From the NCBI GenBank assembly GCA_913020045.1, contig CAJWBE010000013.1, forward strand, positions 1-64,000: DNA of 64,000 nt, in the 5' to 3' direction. The DNA comes from an uncultured Oleiphilus sp. Its GTDB lineage: Bacteria > Pseudomonadota > Gammaproteobacteria > Pseudomonadales > Oleiphilaceae. How positions within the stretch are numbered: the stretch's first letter is position 1; every line of letters begins with the position of its first letter. The notes below the pieces were generated by a model. It worked only from the letters and a program-made list of their open reading frames with translations, searched no databases and was not told the DNA's origin. The translations under genes were made by a program, and so were the position numbers. This document shows positions 53,396 through 63,793 of this stretch, piece after piece.

Positions 53396-53568
53396 TCTCT
53401 TCTCCATTGTGATGACTCAAGTTAGCAGCCATTTGCTGAAGTCATACCTTAACCCGCCACTGCGTTTCGCGCTTGACTCTGTGTTTCACCTTGTTGACTC
53501 TTTGTTTCAATGTCATGCTGGCGCAACTATAATTAATACACCCTACTCGACTTCCTATCAAAAAGCCT

Positions 53569-54576
53569 ATGAGTAACGCGGTATACGTAAGTTCTTCTAG
53601 CCCCCGTGTAGTGTGCCACTATCTGATAGAGAGAGGCGTACCCGCTGAAAAACTTGAAGATATTATCCACGCTCCAATCGAATCGCTAGAGTCAGAAGAC
53701 TTTCGCCTAGCCATTCAATATTACAATCAACTTTGGGAGTATGCGCTCAAAAGTAGCCAAAAACCTAACCTAGGCTTACTCCTTGGCTGCCGAAAAAATG
53801 ATGATGAAATCGGATTGCTAAGCCATATATTCTTTAGCAACGCGACAATCGAAAAAGCACTCCTACAGTATCAACGCTATTTTTGCATCACCAATGAAAA
53901 TATCTCTATTAACCTTAAAACCGAGGACTCAACTGTCAAAGTGCAGTTTATCTGCGCCCGCCAAGAGCTCTACTCTGTTTATGATATGGAACGTACCCTA
54001 GCGGCAGGTGTCACACGAACCAGAGAGCGTCTTACAAAAAGTTTTCCCTTAATCGAGGTCGGCTTCCAACATGCTACACCCAAGCACAGCGACAGCTATA
54101 AAAAGGTGTTCGGCTCTAACGTCAAATTTTCACAAGCAAATTGCTATTTAGCCTTCGACGAGAAATATTTATCCTATCGATTACCTAATCGAAGCTCCTA
54201 TCTGCAAAAAGTGCTCAGTAAACACTTAGACACTTTGCTGAGCGCGATTAGTAAAAAAAGAAGCTTTACAGACAAAGTAGAGTCACTAATTGAGAAACGA
54301 TTATCTACCGATTCAATCGATGCCACCCAAATATCAAAGCAACTCAATATGAGTCGGAACACCCTATATCGTAAATTACAGAGCGAAGATTTAGCATTTC
54401 ACGAACTAGTCGACAAAGTACGAAAACGCAAAGCATTAGAACTCCTCGAGGAAAAAAACCACTCAATTAGTCAAATTGCTTTTCTACTTGGCTTTTCAGA
54501 ACTTAGCGCTTTTAGTCGCGCGTTCAAACGATGGACAGGCTTATCCCCAGCGAAATACTTAGAAAAGAAATCTTAG
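53569..54576 (+). CDS. AraC-family transcriptional regulator
   Basis: 335 aa. N-terminal ~190 residues resemble the PF12625 'arabinose-binding' sensor-like domain of a large AraC subgroup; the C-terminal ~90 residues are the double helix-turn-helix (ATQISKQLNMSRNTLYRKLQ and ISQIAFLLGFSELSAFSRAFKRWTG). The ligand is unknown. It lies alone between the small ORF and the glycan operon; it could regulate either, but no operator can be assigned. Confidence 0.88.
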   Translation: MSNAVYVSSSSPRVVCHYLIERGVPAEKLEDIIHAPIESLESEDFRLAIQYYNQLWEYALKSSQKPNLGLLLGCRKNDDEIGLLSHIFFSNATIEKALLQYQRYFCITNENISINLKTEDSTVKVQFICARQELYSVYDMERTLAAGVTRTRERLTKSFPLIEVGFQHATPKHSDSYKKVFGSNVKFSQANCYLAFDEKYLSYRLPNRSSYLQKVLSKHLDTLLSAISKKRSFTDKVESLIEKRLSTDSIDATQISKQLNMSRNTLYRKLQSEDLAFHELVDKVRKRKALELLEEKNHSISQIAFLLGFSELSAFSRAFKRWTGLSPAKYLEKKS

Positions 54577-54727
54577 TTGCCTTCAAAGATCGATCGACAT
54601 AGTACGCCGACAGGTAGGCTGCGAAACAATAAAAATTAGATCGTGAGAGGCGCCAGCTAGAAACTTAGGAGTTCAATTCTAGAAACTTCGCACCATCTAT
54701 TTCATGCAAAGAATAATTGAAACAGAA

Positions 54728-55552
54728 CTACTTCTTAAACTTGGGGTTAAAGAAACCAAAACACGCCTTAACAAGCGTGAGCATCAAATCAACATTCCCA
54801 GATAAGCCTGAAATCTTAGTCGGTACATCGCCTACTGGATAGATTCTTGTCGTGGGCAGCTCGATACACTTAAAACCAAGTTTTGGCCCTCGATACGATA
54901 AATACGCTAGTAACTCATACTGCATAAAAACATCTCGAAAAGGTGCCACCCGCTCATCCAATAAAAATTTCCGACTATATGCCCTAAAACCCTGTGTAGT
55001 ATCAGTCCACTTAAAACCCGAAAACAAACTCAGCATTGGCGCGTGAATCAATCGAATTGCTATCTCACGAATGAATGGCGTATTTTTCCCAACGCCTTGG
55101 GCAATAAAACGAGAGGCTTGTGCAAAGTCCAACCCATTTTCCAAGGCTGAAACAAAACCAGCAATATCTGCAGGATCATCCTTATCATTACCATCAATCG
55201 TTACAATGCCATCGTAGCCCTTTTCTAAAGCAAAGGCATAAGCGCACCTTAACTGCGCGCTAAGTTTTCCTTCGCTGGTCTTTGTTAGTAGCGCAGCAAC
55301 TCCACAGTCATTAAGCCGATCCAAAGCGAGTGAACCGTCTGTACTTCCACCATCAATGATGATGATATCCGTGACACTAGGAACACCTATTTCATGCATC
55401 TTGGTGAGCATCCGTTTAATTCGCTCACCTTCATTGATCACCGGAATCACAACACACCATCGGCTCGTTTTACGCGCCCACAAGTCAACTCGAAAGCCTG
55501 GTACTTCCCAGCCCTTAGTGCTCAAAAAGTCCTCTCTACTTAGGTTTGTCAT
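54728..55552 (-). CDS. Family 2 glycosyltransferase, dolichyl-phosphate-mannose-synthase type
   Basis: 274 aa, no C-terminal membrane helices. GT-A nucleotide-sugar motif VVIPVINEGERIKRML, IIIDGGSTDGS (the metal-binding DxD-type region is TIDGNDKDDP), and KWTDTTQGFRAYSRKFL. Resembles DPM-like synthases that load a sugar onto a polyprenyl phosphate. ATG overlaps the EamA stop by 4 bp. Last gene of the operon. Confidence 0.85.
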   Translation of the reverse strand: MTNLSREDFLSTKGWEVPGFRVDLWARKTSRWCVVIPVINEGERIKRMLTKMHEIGVPSVTDIIIIDGGSTDGSLALDRLNDCGVAALLTKTSEGKLSAQLRCAYAFALEKGYDGIVTIDGNDKDDPADIAGFVSALENGLDFAQASRFIAQGVGKNTPFIREIAIRLIHAPMLSLFSGFKWTDTTQGFRAYSRKFLLDERVAPFRDVFMQYELLAYLSYRGPKLGFKCIELPTTRIYPVGDVPTKISGLSGNVDLMLTLVKACFGFFNPKFKK

Positions 55553-55911
55553 GATTTAGAAGACTGCGAAGTGATTAATAAAACACCAATGATAACAAAC
55601 CCAATTCCTAACAGGGAAACCCAGGGCATGGGCTCCTTAAAAATCACGACCGACAAAACAGCCACCGTCGCAACCGCTCCACACGTCAGTATCGGGTGTG
55701 CAACATTCAAGGGAAGCCTTGCTAAGGCAGCGGCATAAAGAACAAACGCCGCGCCATACAATAAGAGCCCTAGCCACAAAGGCCAGTTTTCCAATGCTGT
55801 TCGTGGCGAGTCAAGCGATGGAAAACTAAACGGTGGTGTCATCGCGACTTTAATCAAAACGCTAGCGGAGGCATTCGATAACACCCCCAACAATAATATA
55901 AGCCACTTCAC
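55549..55911 (-). CDS. Small EamA/SMR-type membrane protein (ArnE/F-like)
   Basis: 120 aa, four membrane helices, the size of half of a DMT transporter. Segments LGLLLYGAAFVLYAAALARLP and LNVAHPILTCGAVATVAVLSV recall ArnE/ArnF flippase halves and small multidrug transporters. Start is GTG overlapping the preceding stop (GTGA); its own stop overlaps the GT gene. Placed between a GT of DPM type and sugar enzymes, it may flip a polyprenyl-linked sugar, by analogy. Confidence 0.75.
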   Translation of the reverse strand: MKWLILLLGVLSNASASVLIKVAMTPPFSFPSLDSPRTALENWPLWLGLLLYGAAFVLYAAALARLPLNVAHPILTCGAVATVAVLSVVIFKEPMPWVSLLGIGFVIIGVLLITSQSSKS

Positions 55912-56732
55912 GCTGACGCTCCAGCGATGCCGTAAACGCCCTTTACGAACTTTAAAGTGTCATCGATATCTATTAGGCCATTGTCAGGAGCCTTCATTTC
56001 AATCGCAACAATAACGTCTGGCAACCACTTGGTTAATAAAGCCGCTGTCCTTTCATGAACTTGGTTGTCAGGCCTCAAAAGTGATAGTAAGGGCTCACTA
56101 GCGTGAACATGCCCCACTTGCTGAAAACAAGCTTCAATGATGGTTTCTGGGTCTTCGTTATTCATTACCAAAGCACCTGTGTCCAATTGCATCTTAATAT
56201 TTGAATGACTCAATTCAAGAACAACCCGTTTAGTTTCCAAGCTAGACACCATGAAATTAGCACCGTATTCCTTAGGATTAGGCTCCAAACAGACCGTCAC
56301 GCCATAGCTATTAGCGATGTCACCCAGCTTAGTAAAAAAATCGAGATATAAATCTCGACATTGCTCATCCGCTAAACCACTTCTATCCCTATTTTTAGGA
56401 GAGCCAAAAACCAAATGACCTACTCCCAAGCCTCCACCAATTCGACAGACAGACTCAAGATGCGCAAGCATTCGAGACCTAAGCTCACTAGAACCAAAAA
56501 CATTGAACCCGGTTGTTCCAAACAGCAAGGCCTGCATACCGACAATATCGACCCCCCTACTCTTCCACCACTGCCTGACATTCTCTATATCTTGATCAGT
56601 CGCTTTATCTGGATTTGGGAAATACTTACTGTGTGCTATATCAATCGCATCTAGGCCTAACTGGGCTAATGACGAAGCCACCGCCTCATCATACTGTGGA
56701 TCCCAGGCAATGTTGGATATCGAAACTCGCAT
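55908..56732 (-). CDS. Sugar phosphate isomerase/epimerase-type TIM barrel protein
   Basis: 274 aa. Xylose-isomerase-like fold: ISNIAWDPQYDEAVASSLAQLGLDAIDIAHSKYF at the start, CLEPNPKEYG and MQLDTGALVMNNEDPETII (metal/substrate acidic residues) and a final IEMKAPDNG. The family includes sugar epimerases, isomerases and endonucleases; the sugar context favours a sugar enzyme. Its end overlaps the EamA start by 4 bp. Confidence 0.8.
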   Translation of the reverse strand: MRVSISNIAWDPQYDEAVASSLAQLGLDAIDIAHSKYFPNPDKATDQDIENVRQWWKSRGVDIVGMQALLFGTTGFNVFGSSELRSRMLAHLESVCRIGGGLGVGHLVFGSPKNRDRSGLADEQCRDLYLDFFTKLGDIANSYGVTVCLEPNPKEYGANFMVSSLETKRVVLELSHSNIKMQLDTGALVMNNEDPETIIEACFQQVGHVHASEPLLSLLRPDNQVHERTAALLTKWLPDVIVAIEMKAPDNGLIDIDDTLKFVKGVYGIAGASA

Positions 56733-56753
56733 AATTTGAAATACCTAGGTCAG

Positions 56754-57521
56754 TTAAGCGCTGGGTTCACTTTGGGCATACGCCCTAATAGCCTGCAGAG
56801 ACTCAACGGCACTATAAGTATAGTTTCCTGTCCCTCCAAAAAGTTCGGCATGACATGTTTGAAAATCATAGCGCAAAGACTGCTCTGCAATCCGATTGAT
56901 AAACGTCTTTCCAAAACCATCCATTGCAACTTGTTCAACGGCAATGGGAGCAGCCGTAAGATGCAGCAAAGAAAGACCGGCGCTAAGGGCTTTTTGAATG
57001 TCGTACCAAAGATTAACCATTGGATAAAACTGAAATACTGCTGCGCTATCTATTTTTTCTACTTGGTTATTGTTGTGAAGGTCAAACACGATATTTTTCT
57101 TCAAACCAGGGCCTACCAAGCCAGGTAAGCGAACAATGAGGCTGCGCTTAAAACGTTGCTTAACAAACTCTTCCAGTTCATAGCGATGTAAGCCATAGGC
57201 TTGAAGCTTACTAGCATCAATAGGAGAGCTTTCAGAAACGTCTATCGGGGTATTAAACACATCGACAGTGCTGATAAGAACGAATGTTTGGCAATCAATC
57301 TCATCCAAGTGACTAATTAACTGATCAATGGTCGCTTTGTCTTCTTCCGGGTTTTTATTTGCTAACCATTTTTTGGCCGGCGCCGCGCAACATACCGCAA
57401 GATCGTATGACTCTTTCCCTACATCACCAATATTGGATGAGCGATATAAATGAGAAAAGTTCGTTTGTCGTCTTAGGGTCGAGCCAACAAACCCAGAGTA
57501 ACCAATTAAAGCCTTGTTCAT
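56754..57521 (-). CDS. NAD(P)-dependent epimerase/dehydrogenase, extended SDR type
   Basis: 255 aa. N-terminal nucleotide-binding GYSGFVGSTLRRQ, STVDVFNTP (SDR strand 5) and YGLHRYELEEFV at the usual YxxxK position. The last residue is Arg instead of Lys (YGLHR), so the active site may be altered. The fold suggests a nucleotide-sugar oxidoreductase or epimerase. 73 bp after the oxidoreductase gene, 21 bp before the TIM barrel gene. Confidence 0.75.
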   Translation of the reverse strand: MNKALIGYSGFVGSTLRRQTNFSHLYRSSNIGDVGKESYDLAVCCAAPAKKWLANKNPEEDKATIDQLISHLDEIDCQTFVLISTVDVFNTPIDVSESSPIDASKLQAYGLHRYELEEFVKQRFKRSLIVRLPGLVGPGLKKNIVFDLHNNNQVEKIDSAAVFQFYPMVNLWYDIQKALSAGLSLLHLTAAPIAVEQVAMDGFGKTFINRIAEQSLRYDFQTCHAELFGGTGNYTYSAVESLQAIRAYAQSEPSA

Positions 57522-57594
57522 TGTTTAGCTCCTACGTAACGATGGCTGACGAATTTAATCACAATATAGCGAGAAATCTGCCCAGTTTTGGATA

Positions 57595-58731
57595 CTAAAC
57601 CGCAGGTTTGATACATGCTTCCATACGCTCCAATATGTCATAAATATTATCTATCTTGCCACCAAGCACTGAAAACAGACCCGGGTAATCAGGATACTCT
57701 TCGAACAAAATAGGCCGACCATCATCGGTCTCATTTTTTGCAAGAACTGTCTTAACCTCAAAGATCGAGTCGACATGCCGAGCGTCACTTATCAACGGCA
57801 TATATCTGGCTGTATCGAGAAGCATCCGATGCGCTCTACTGCCCTTTTCGTACTCATCCAAACGTTTATAGGGGTCTATCGATGCCTCCTCAAGCCAACT
57901 AAAGTGAGGGGTGTATCGCACGTGGGACAAGGTAAATAAATTCCGTGACGGGTAAGGCATCAGCGAAAAAAACGGGCCATCCATGACGGTTACAGCCACT
58001 TTATTCAACTCGTCTGGTAGCTCTAGCAGAGCCATTTCCGTCACTTCATGCTTTAGTGTTGTCTTAAGGCCAGAGAACTCGCCTCGCACTCTATCTAAGC
58101 CAGTATAAGTGCAGTTAAACACTAATCTGCCTTCGACGCTGGATTCTTCCCCATCTTGTCGTTTTAACGTAACGCGATTTAAGCCTGAATCTAACGGATA
58201 AATACCCAGTGCTTTGGTAGCAAACCGCATGTCAATTTGATGTTCACAAAGCTCTTTGTGCGCCAACTTCGACAATATCTGAGCATCGAATGCATACTCT
58301 TCGACCTGAAAAACACTCTCAATCAAGCGGGAATCAAACAAAGACCGGTGAAAAGGGTTAGCCAACTCAACAGGCGCACCAATTTCCTTACAAAAACGAA
58401 TAAACTGTTTTGGTGTAACTTTAGAGTTCTTACTAGCAATTGCATAGAGCTTAGTAAACTTGCTTGAAACTGCCGCCGGCCAATCTTGAGCAAATTTTGG
58501 CAAATTTATACGACTTCGATAAGCCGTTTTATAACTGCGAGGGTAGTGATAGCCGTTATGCACCCGTGCTTGGTTCCGCAAGGAGGCGCGCGTCATCAGA
58601 GAGTGTTCTTGCTCGATTAACAAAACCCGCTTCATCCCAAAACGTGTTTTCAAACTCGAAGCAATTACAGCACCATAAAACCCACCTCCGATCACCACCG
58701 CGTCAAATTGGTTATCACCGCAAGCAGTCAT
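57595..58731 (-). CDS. FAD-dependent oxidoreductase (DAO type)
   Basis: 378 aa. FAD-binding motif VVIGGGFYGAVIASSL near residues 12-27, then LLIEQEHSLMTRAS, and a C-terminal GLFSVLGGKIDNIYDIL. Members of the DAO family oxidise amines or hydroxy acids; in this operon a sugar or amino-sugar substrate seems likely but is unproven. 2 nt after the first glycosyltransferase gene. Confidence 0.82.
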   Translation of the reverse strand: MTACGDNQFDAVVIGGGFYGAVIASSLKTRFGMKRVLLIEQEHSLMTRASLRNQARVHNGYHYPRSYKTAYRSRINLPKFAQDWPAAVSSKFTKLYAIASKNSKVTPKQFIRFCKEIGAPVELANPFHRSLFDSRLIESVFQVEEYAFDAQILSKLAHKELCEHQIDMRFATKALGIYPLDSGLNRVTLKRQDGEESSVEGRLVFNCTYTGLDRVRGEFSGLKTTLKHEVTEMALLELPDELNKVAVTVMDGPFFSLMPYPSRNLFTLSHVRYTPHFSWLEEASIDPYKRLDEYEKGSRAHRMLLDTARYMPLISDARHVDSIFEVKTVLAKNETDDGRPILFEEYPDYPGLFSVLGGKIDNIYDILERMEACIKPAV

Positions 58732-58733
58732 AT

Positions 58734-59762
58734 TTAACCCTCACGGCTATTGTCAGCAGTCCCAGCAGCTGGCGGAGAACTCCCTTCAACTTCCTGGATA
58801 TTCAACTGCGCCCTACGAGTAATTTTGGCGCTGAGAAACTCCTGAGCTATATGATACTTTGGCTCATCTGAAGAGACGCTAGCGGCATGCAAGAGGTATT
58901 CTCCAAATACCAACAACACTAATGAAATCGCGAAAAACATACCACTTTGCTGCAAAGCGAGACTCGCCCAACCTGGCGCAACATCCGCTTTAAACAACCA
59001 AATAACAACTACGTAAAAAGAGTAAATCAGGTTTGCGATTGCGGCTAAGAATGACAACGAAGTTACCGCACGCATCGGCGCTTTACCCGATGATACGAGT
59101 AGCTTAACCCCTCTATCCATACTTCCCTTAAAACGTTTTTTACGCGCCGTGCTAACTAAAAAATTGTACTCCAAATTACACCGAGAAAACCCTCCTGTCG
59201 CCGGTAGGTGGCGATAGATAATCTCTGGCTGAGAGTGTTGCAAAATGAAGTTCACAACGGCACGACTCATTACGCGATAGTGCGGGGCATCCTTTGCCAA
59301 ATCAACGCCATTAAACCATCGATAGGCCGCATTAAATATCGCATGAGAAAATCGATACAGAAGGCTTTGCTTAGGACGACTCAAGTTATGTGCAAATACA
59401 ACATCATTACTATCTAATGCTTTATCCAACATGACATCCAAAAATGAAACATCATCCTCTAAAGGATTTACTACGGCTACAAAATCTCCCAAGGCGTTTT
59501 CTAAACCGACCGAAATAGCAGTATCAACATCAATTTTTTGAGTCAGCGCATAGACCTGAATATTAGGAAAATCATCTTTTTCAACTAATGCCTTTAAACG
59601 TTCTAACGTTCCATCTTGCGACGCATTGTCAATCACAACGATTTCAAAATCGGCCGCAAGAGGTTGGCACTTGTCGACGAGCAAGCGCAAGCTTTGTTCT
59701 ACGCTTTCAACGTTGTTACGCAGTATGGTAACAACCGATAAAAATATGGGTAAAGGCGTCAT
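58734..59762 (-). CDS. Family 2 glycosyltransferase with C-terminal membrane helices
   Basis: 342 aa. GT-A motif FLSVVTILRNNVESVEQSLR, VVIDNASQDGTLERL, and a DxD-like region VVNPLEDDVSFLD. Two membrane helices at about 235-260 and 275-297, as in GtrB-type polyprenyl-phosphate sugar transferases. First gene of the six-gene operon; the operon promoter is expected in 59763-60019. Confidence 0.85.
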   Translation of the reverse strand: MTPLPIFLSVVTILRNNVESVEQSLRLLVDKCQPLAADFEIVVIDNASQDGTLERLKALVEKDDFPNIQVYALTQKIDVDTAISVGLENALGDFVAVVNPLEDDVSFLDVMLDKALDSNDVVFAHNLSRPKQSLLYRFSHAIFNAAYRWFNGVDLAKDAPHYRVMSRAVVNFILQHSQPEIIYRHLPATGGFSRCNLEYNFLVSTARKKRFKGSMDRGVKLLVSSGKAPMRAVTSLSFLAAIANLIYSFYVVVIWLFKADVAPGWASLALQQSGMFFAISLVLLVFGEYLLHAASVSSDEPKYHIAQEFLSAKITRRAQLNIQEVEGSSPPAAGTADNSREG

Positions 59763-60019
59763 AATGGATTCTAATTAGTTTTTGTTTTTCAAAAAATAGT
59801 TAGCTGGCAGTTAACTCACTATGATTTTATGCGTATTAGTTAGCTGACGTAAACATAGGAGTTCTCTTTCACGAGGCAATTCACAATACATCACAGAAAG
59901 ATAATTAGAACTGTTTGATATAGATGTGCTAAAACCACTTAACACTCTGATAAGTAATGCTTTTTATAGCTATCTGTCTCTAGTGTTTAGTCAACTAATT
60001 TTCAGCTATATAGTAAACA
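59763..60019. other. Promoter region of the glycan operon
   Basis: 257 bp of AT-rich sequence with no gene. The word TAGTTAGCTG occurs twice as a direct repeat (59797-59806 and 59837-59846), 40 bp apart, and an imperfect inverted element lies at the first copy (AGTTA-N9-TAACT). It could be a regulator-binding site. No other feature seen. Confidence 0.45.
59797..59846. repeat. Direct repeat TAGTTAGCTG (two copies, 40 bp apart)
   Basis: Identical 10-mers at 59797-59806 and 59837-59846 upstream of the first glycosyltransferase gene. A 40-bp spacing is close to four helical turns, so the copies face the same side of DNA. Likely binding site, but unknown protein. Confidence 0.4.
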
Positions 60020-60055
60020 AAAAAGCCAGTAAGTATTTCTACTTACTGGCTTTTT
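60020..60055 (-). terminator. Terminator of gyrB (works in both directions)
   Basis: A 16-bp stem (60020-60035 with 60040-60055) around a 4-nt loop, with AAAAA at one side and TTTTT at the other, so it can end transcription on either strand. It lies 56 bp after the gyrB stop. Confidence 0.9.
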
Positions 60056-60110
60056 AAACATCTAATAACAGTTTTTAGAAGCGAGCTCCGTGCTACCCTT
60101 CCCTTATACG

Positions 60111-62567
<2,457 letters not shown>

Positions 62568-62578
62568 TCATTGTCACT

Positions 62579-63721
62579 TCAGATACTTGTTTTATCTTCT
62601 TTAATATTACCCTGTTCCACGTGGAACACTTTAATATCTCGGGTAGTTTTTATGCTTTTTGTTGTCTGATCTAAATCTAAGGTAGTGCAAATAATCTGCG
62701 AACCGAGCTCATCCAATGTAGAAAAAACCCGTGCAGTGTTTGCAGTATCTAACTCTGCAGAAACGTCATCGACCATGACCACAGAAGTCTTTCCAGTCGT
62801 CAAATATAGCGTTCTAACCTGTGCCAAATACAAAGCCACCGTAACAAGCTTAAGCTGGCCTCGTGAAAGCACGTCTATCGCTGCTTTGTTGTTGATGCTT
62901 ATTCTAACATCCATCCGGTGCGCACCGACACTTGTAAAGCTTCTCGTGAGGTCTGTATTGCGATTTTTTTTTAACACCTGAGCTAAGTCTTCATCTGAGC
63001 CCCACCCTCGACGATAGTTCAATGCAATTTTTTGTTCTGGAAGTAACATCGTTAGCAATTCTTCAAAGCTCTCTTTCAAGACCTCAAAAAATCTGAACCT
63101 TAAGCCATCAATCCGATTTGCATAGAGCGATAACTGTTCATCCCAAATATCAAGAGGATTATTGTTAGCACTAAGATTGCTACTGCTTACACTTTTTAAT
63201 ACCGCGTTGCGCTGCTTTAAAGCAGTGCTATAGTCTTTCCATAGCTTTGAAAAACTCGGTTCCACGTGGAACACTCCCCAATCAACAAACTTCCTTCTCT
63301 GCTGGGGAGCCCCCGAAAGCAAGGACAAGTTGTCTGGTTCGATTACGGTAATTGGACAAAGTGAGGCTAACTGCGAAGCGCTATTAACCTTCTGCCCATC
63401 AATTTTTATCAATCCATTATCAATTTTTGAACGGCTAACGCCGACTTCTGTAATCGACCTAGAATCATCAAAATGCCCGAGACGACCAAACAAAAATGTT
63501 TCGTTGCCTGATACGCCTGACTCATCTCTGTAAATAATCGTCTCAGACTTTCGTGTTCGAAATGAGCGACCACTCGTTAGCATATAGATTGCTTCTAACA
63601 AGCTTGTCTTTCCAGAACCATTTTCCCCAACAACAATATTAAAACCGCTGGAAAAATTTATTTGGCCCGTCGTTAGATTTCTAAAGTGAGTAGGGCTTAA
63701 CGATAAGATTGTCATAGGCAT
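62579..63721 (-). CDS. recF: DNA replication and repair protein RecF
   Basis: 380 aa SMC-like ATPase for gap repair at replication forks. Walker A GENGSGKTS (about 32-40), Walker B MVDDVSAELDTANT, and signature VLSRGQLKLVTVALYLAQ. The ATG at 63721 has GGGG 6 nt upstream; a GTG 12 nt earlier is less supported. Two parS palindromes lie inside the coding sequence (62613-62628 and 63258-63273), each encoding a FHVE peptide. Confidence 0.95.
   Translation of the reverse strand: MPMTILSLSPTHFRNLTTGQINFSSGFNIVVGENGSGKTSLLEAIYMLTSGRSFRTRKSETIIYRDESGVSGNETFLFGRLGHFDDSRSITEVGVSRSKIDNGLIKIDGQKVNSASQLASLCPITVIEPDNLSLLSGAPQQRRKFVDWGVFHVEPSFSKLWKDYSTALKQRNAVLKSVSSSNLSANNNPLDIWDEQLSLYANRIDGLRFRFFEVLKESFEELLTMLLPEQKIALNYRRGWGSDEDLAQVLKKNRNTDLTRSFTSVGAHRMDVRISINNKAAIDVLSRGQLKLVTVALYLAQVRTLYLTTGKTSVVMVDDVSAELDTANTARVFSTLDELGSQIICTTLDLDQTTKSIKTTRDIKVFHVEQGNIKEDKTSI
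62613..62628. other. parS: parS centromere-like site (ParB binding), copy 1
   Basis: TGTTCCACGTGGAACA, a perfect 16-bp palindrome matching the ParB site of Pseudomonas-type chromosomes. It lies near the 3' end of recF. Confidence 0.85.
63258..63273. other. parS: parS centromere-like site, copy 2
   Basis: GGTTCCACGTGGAACA, identical to copy 1 except the outermost base. Mid recF. Together with copy 1 it predicts ParAB segregation near the origin. Confidence 0.8.
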
Positions 63722-63793
63722 TAAAAACCCCACTCTGCGGCGGGGCCTAATTCTAAAAAAATAGAGTTGATATTGACTGCATGAAGCAACTCA

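Noticed and set aside
57359-57598. 79-codon + strand frame across the SDR gene start
   Set aside because: Runs antisense to the epimerase gene and into the gap before the oxidoreductase gene; no supporting signal.
62931-62980. A-rich run near 62960 in recF considered as frameshift site
   Set aside because: The recF reading frame is continuous across it with intact motifs, so no recoding is needed.
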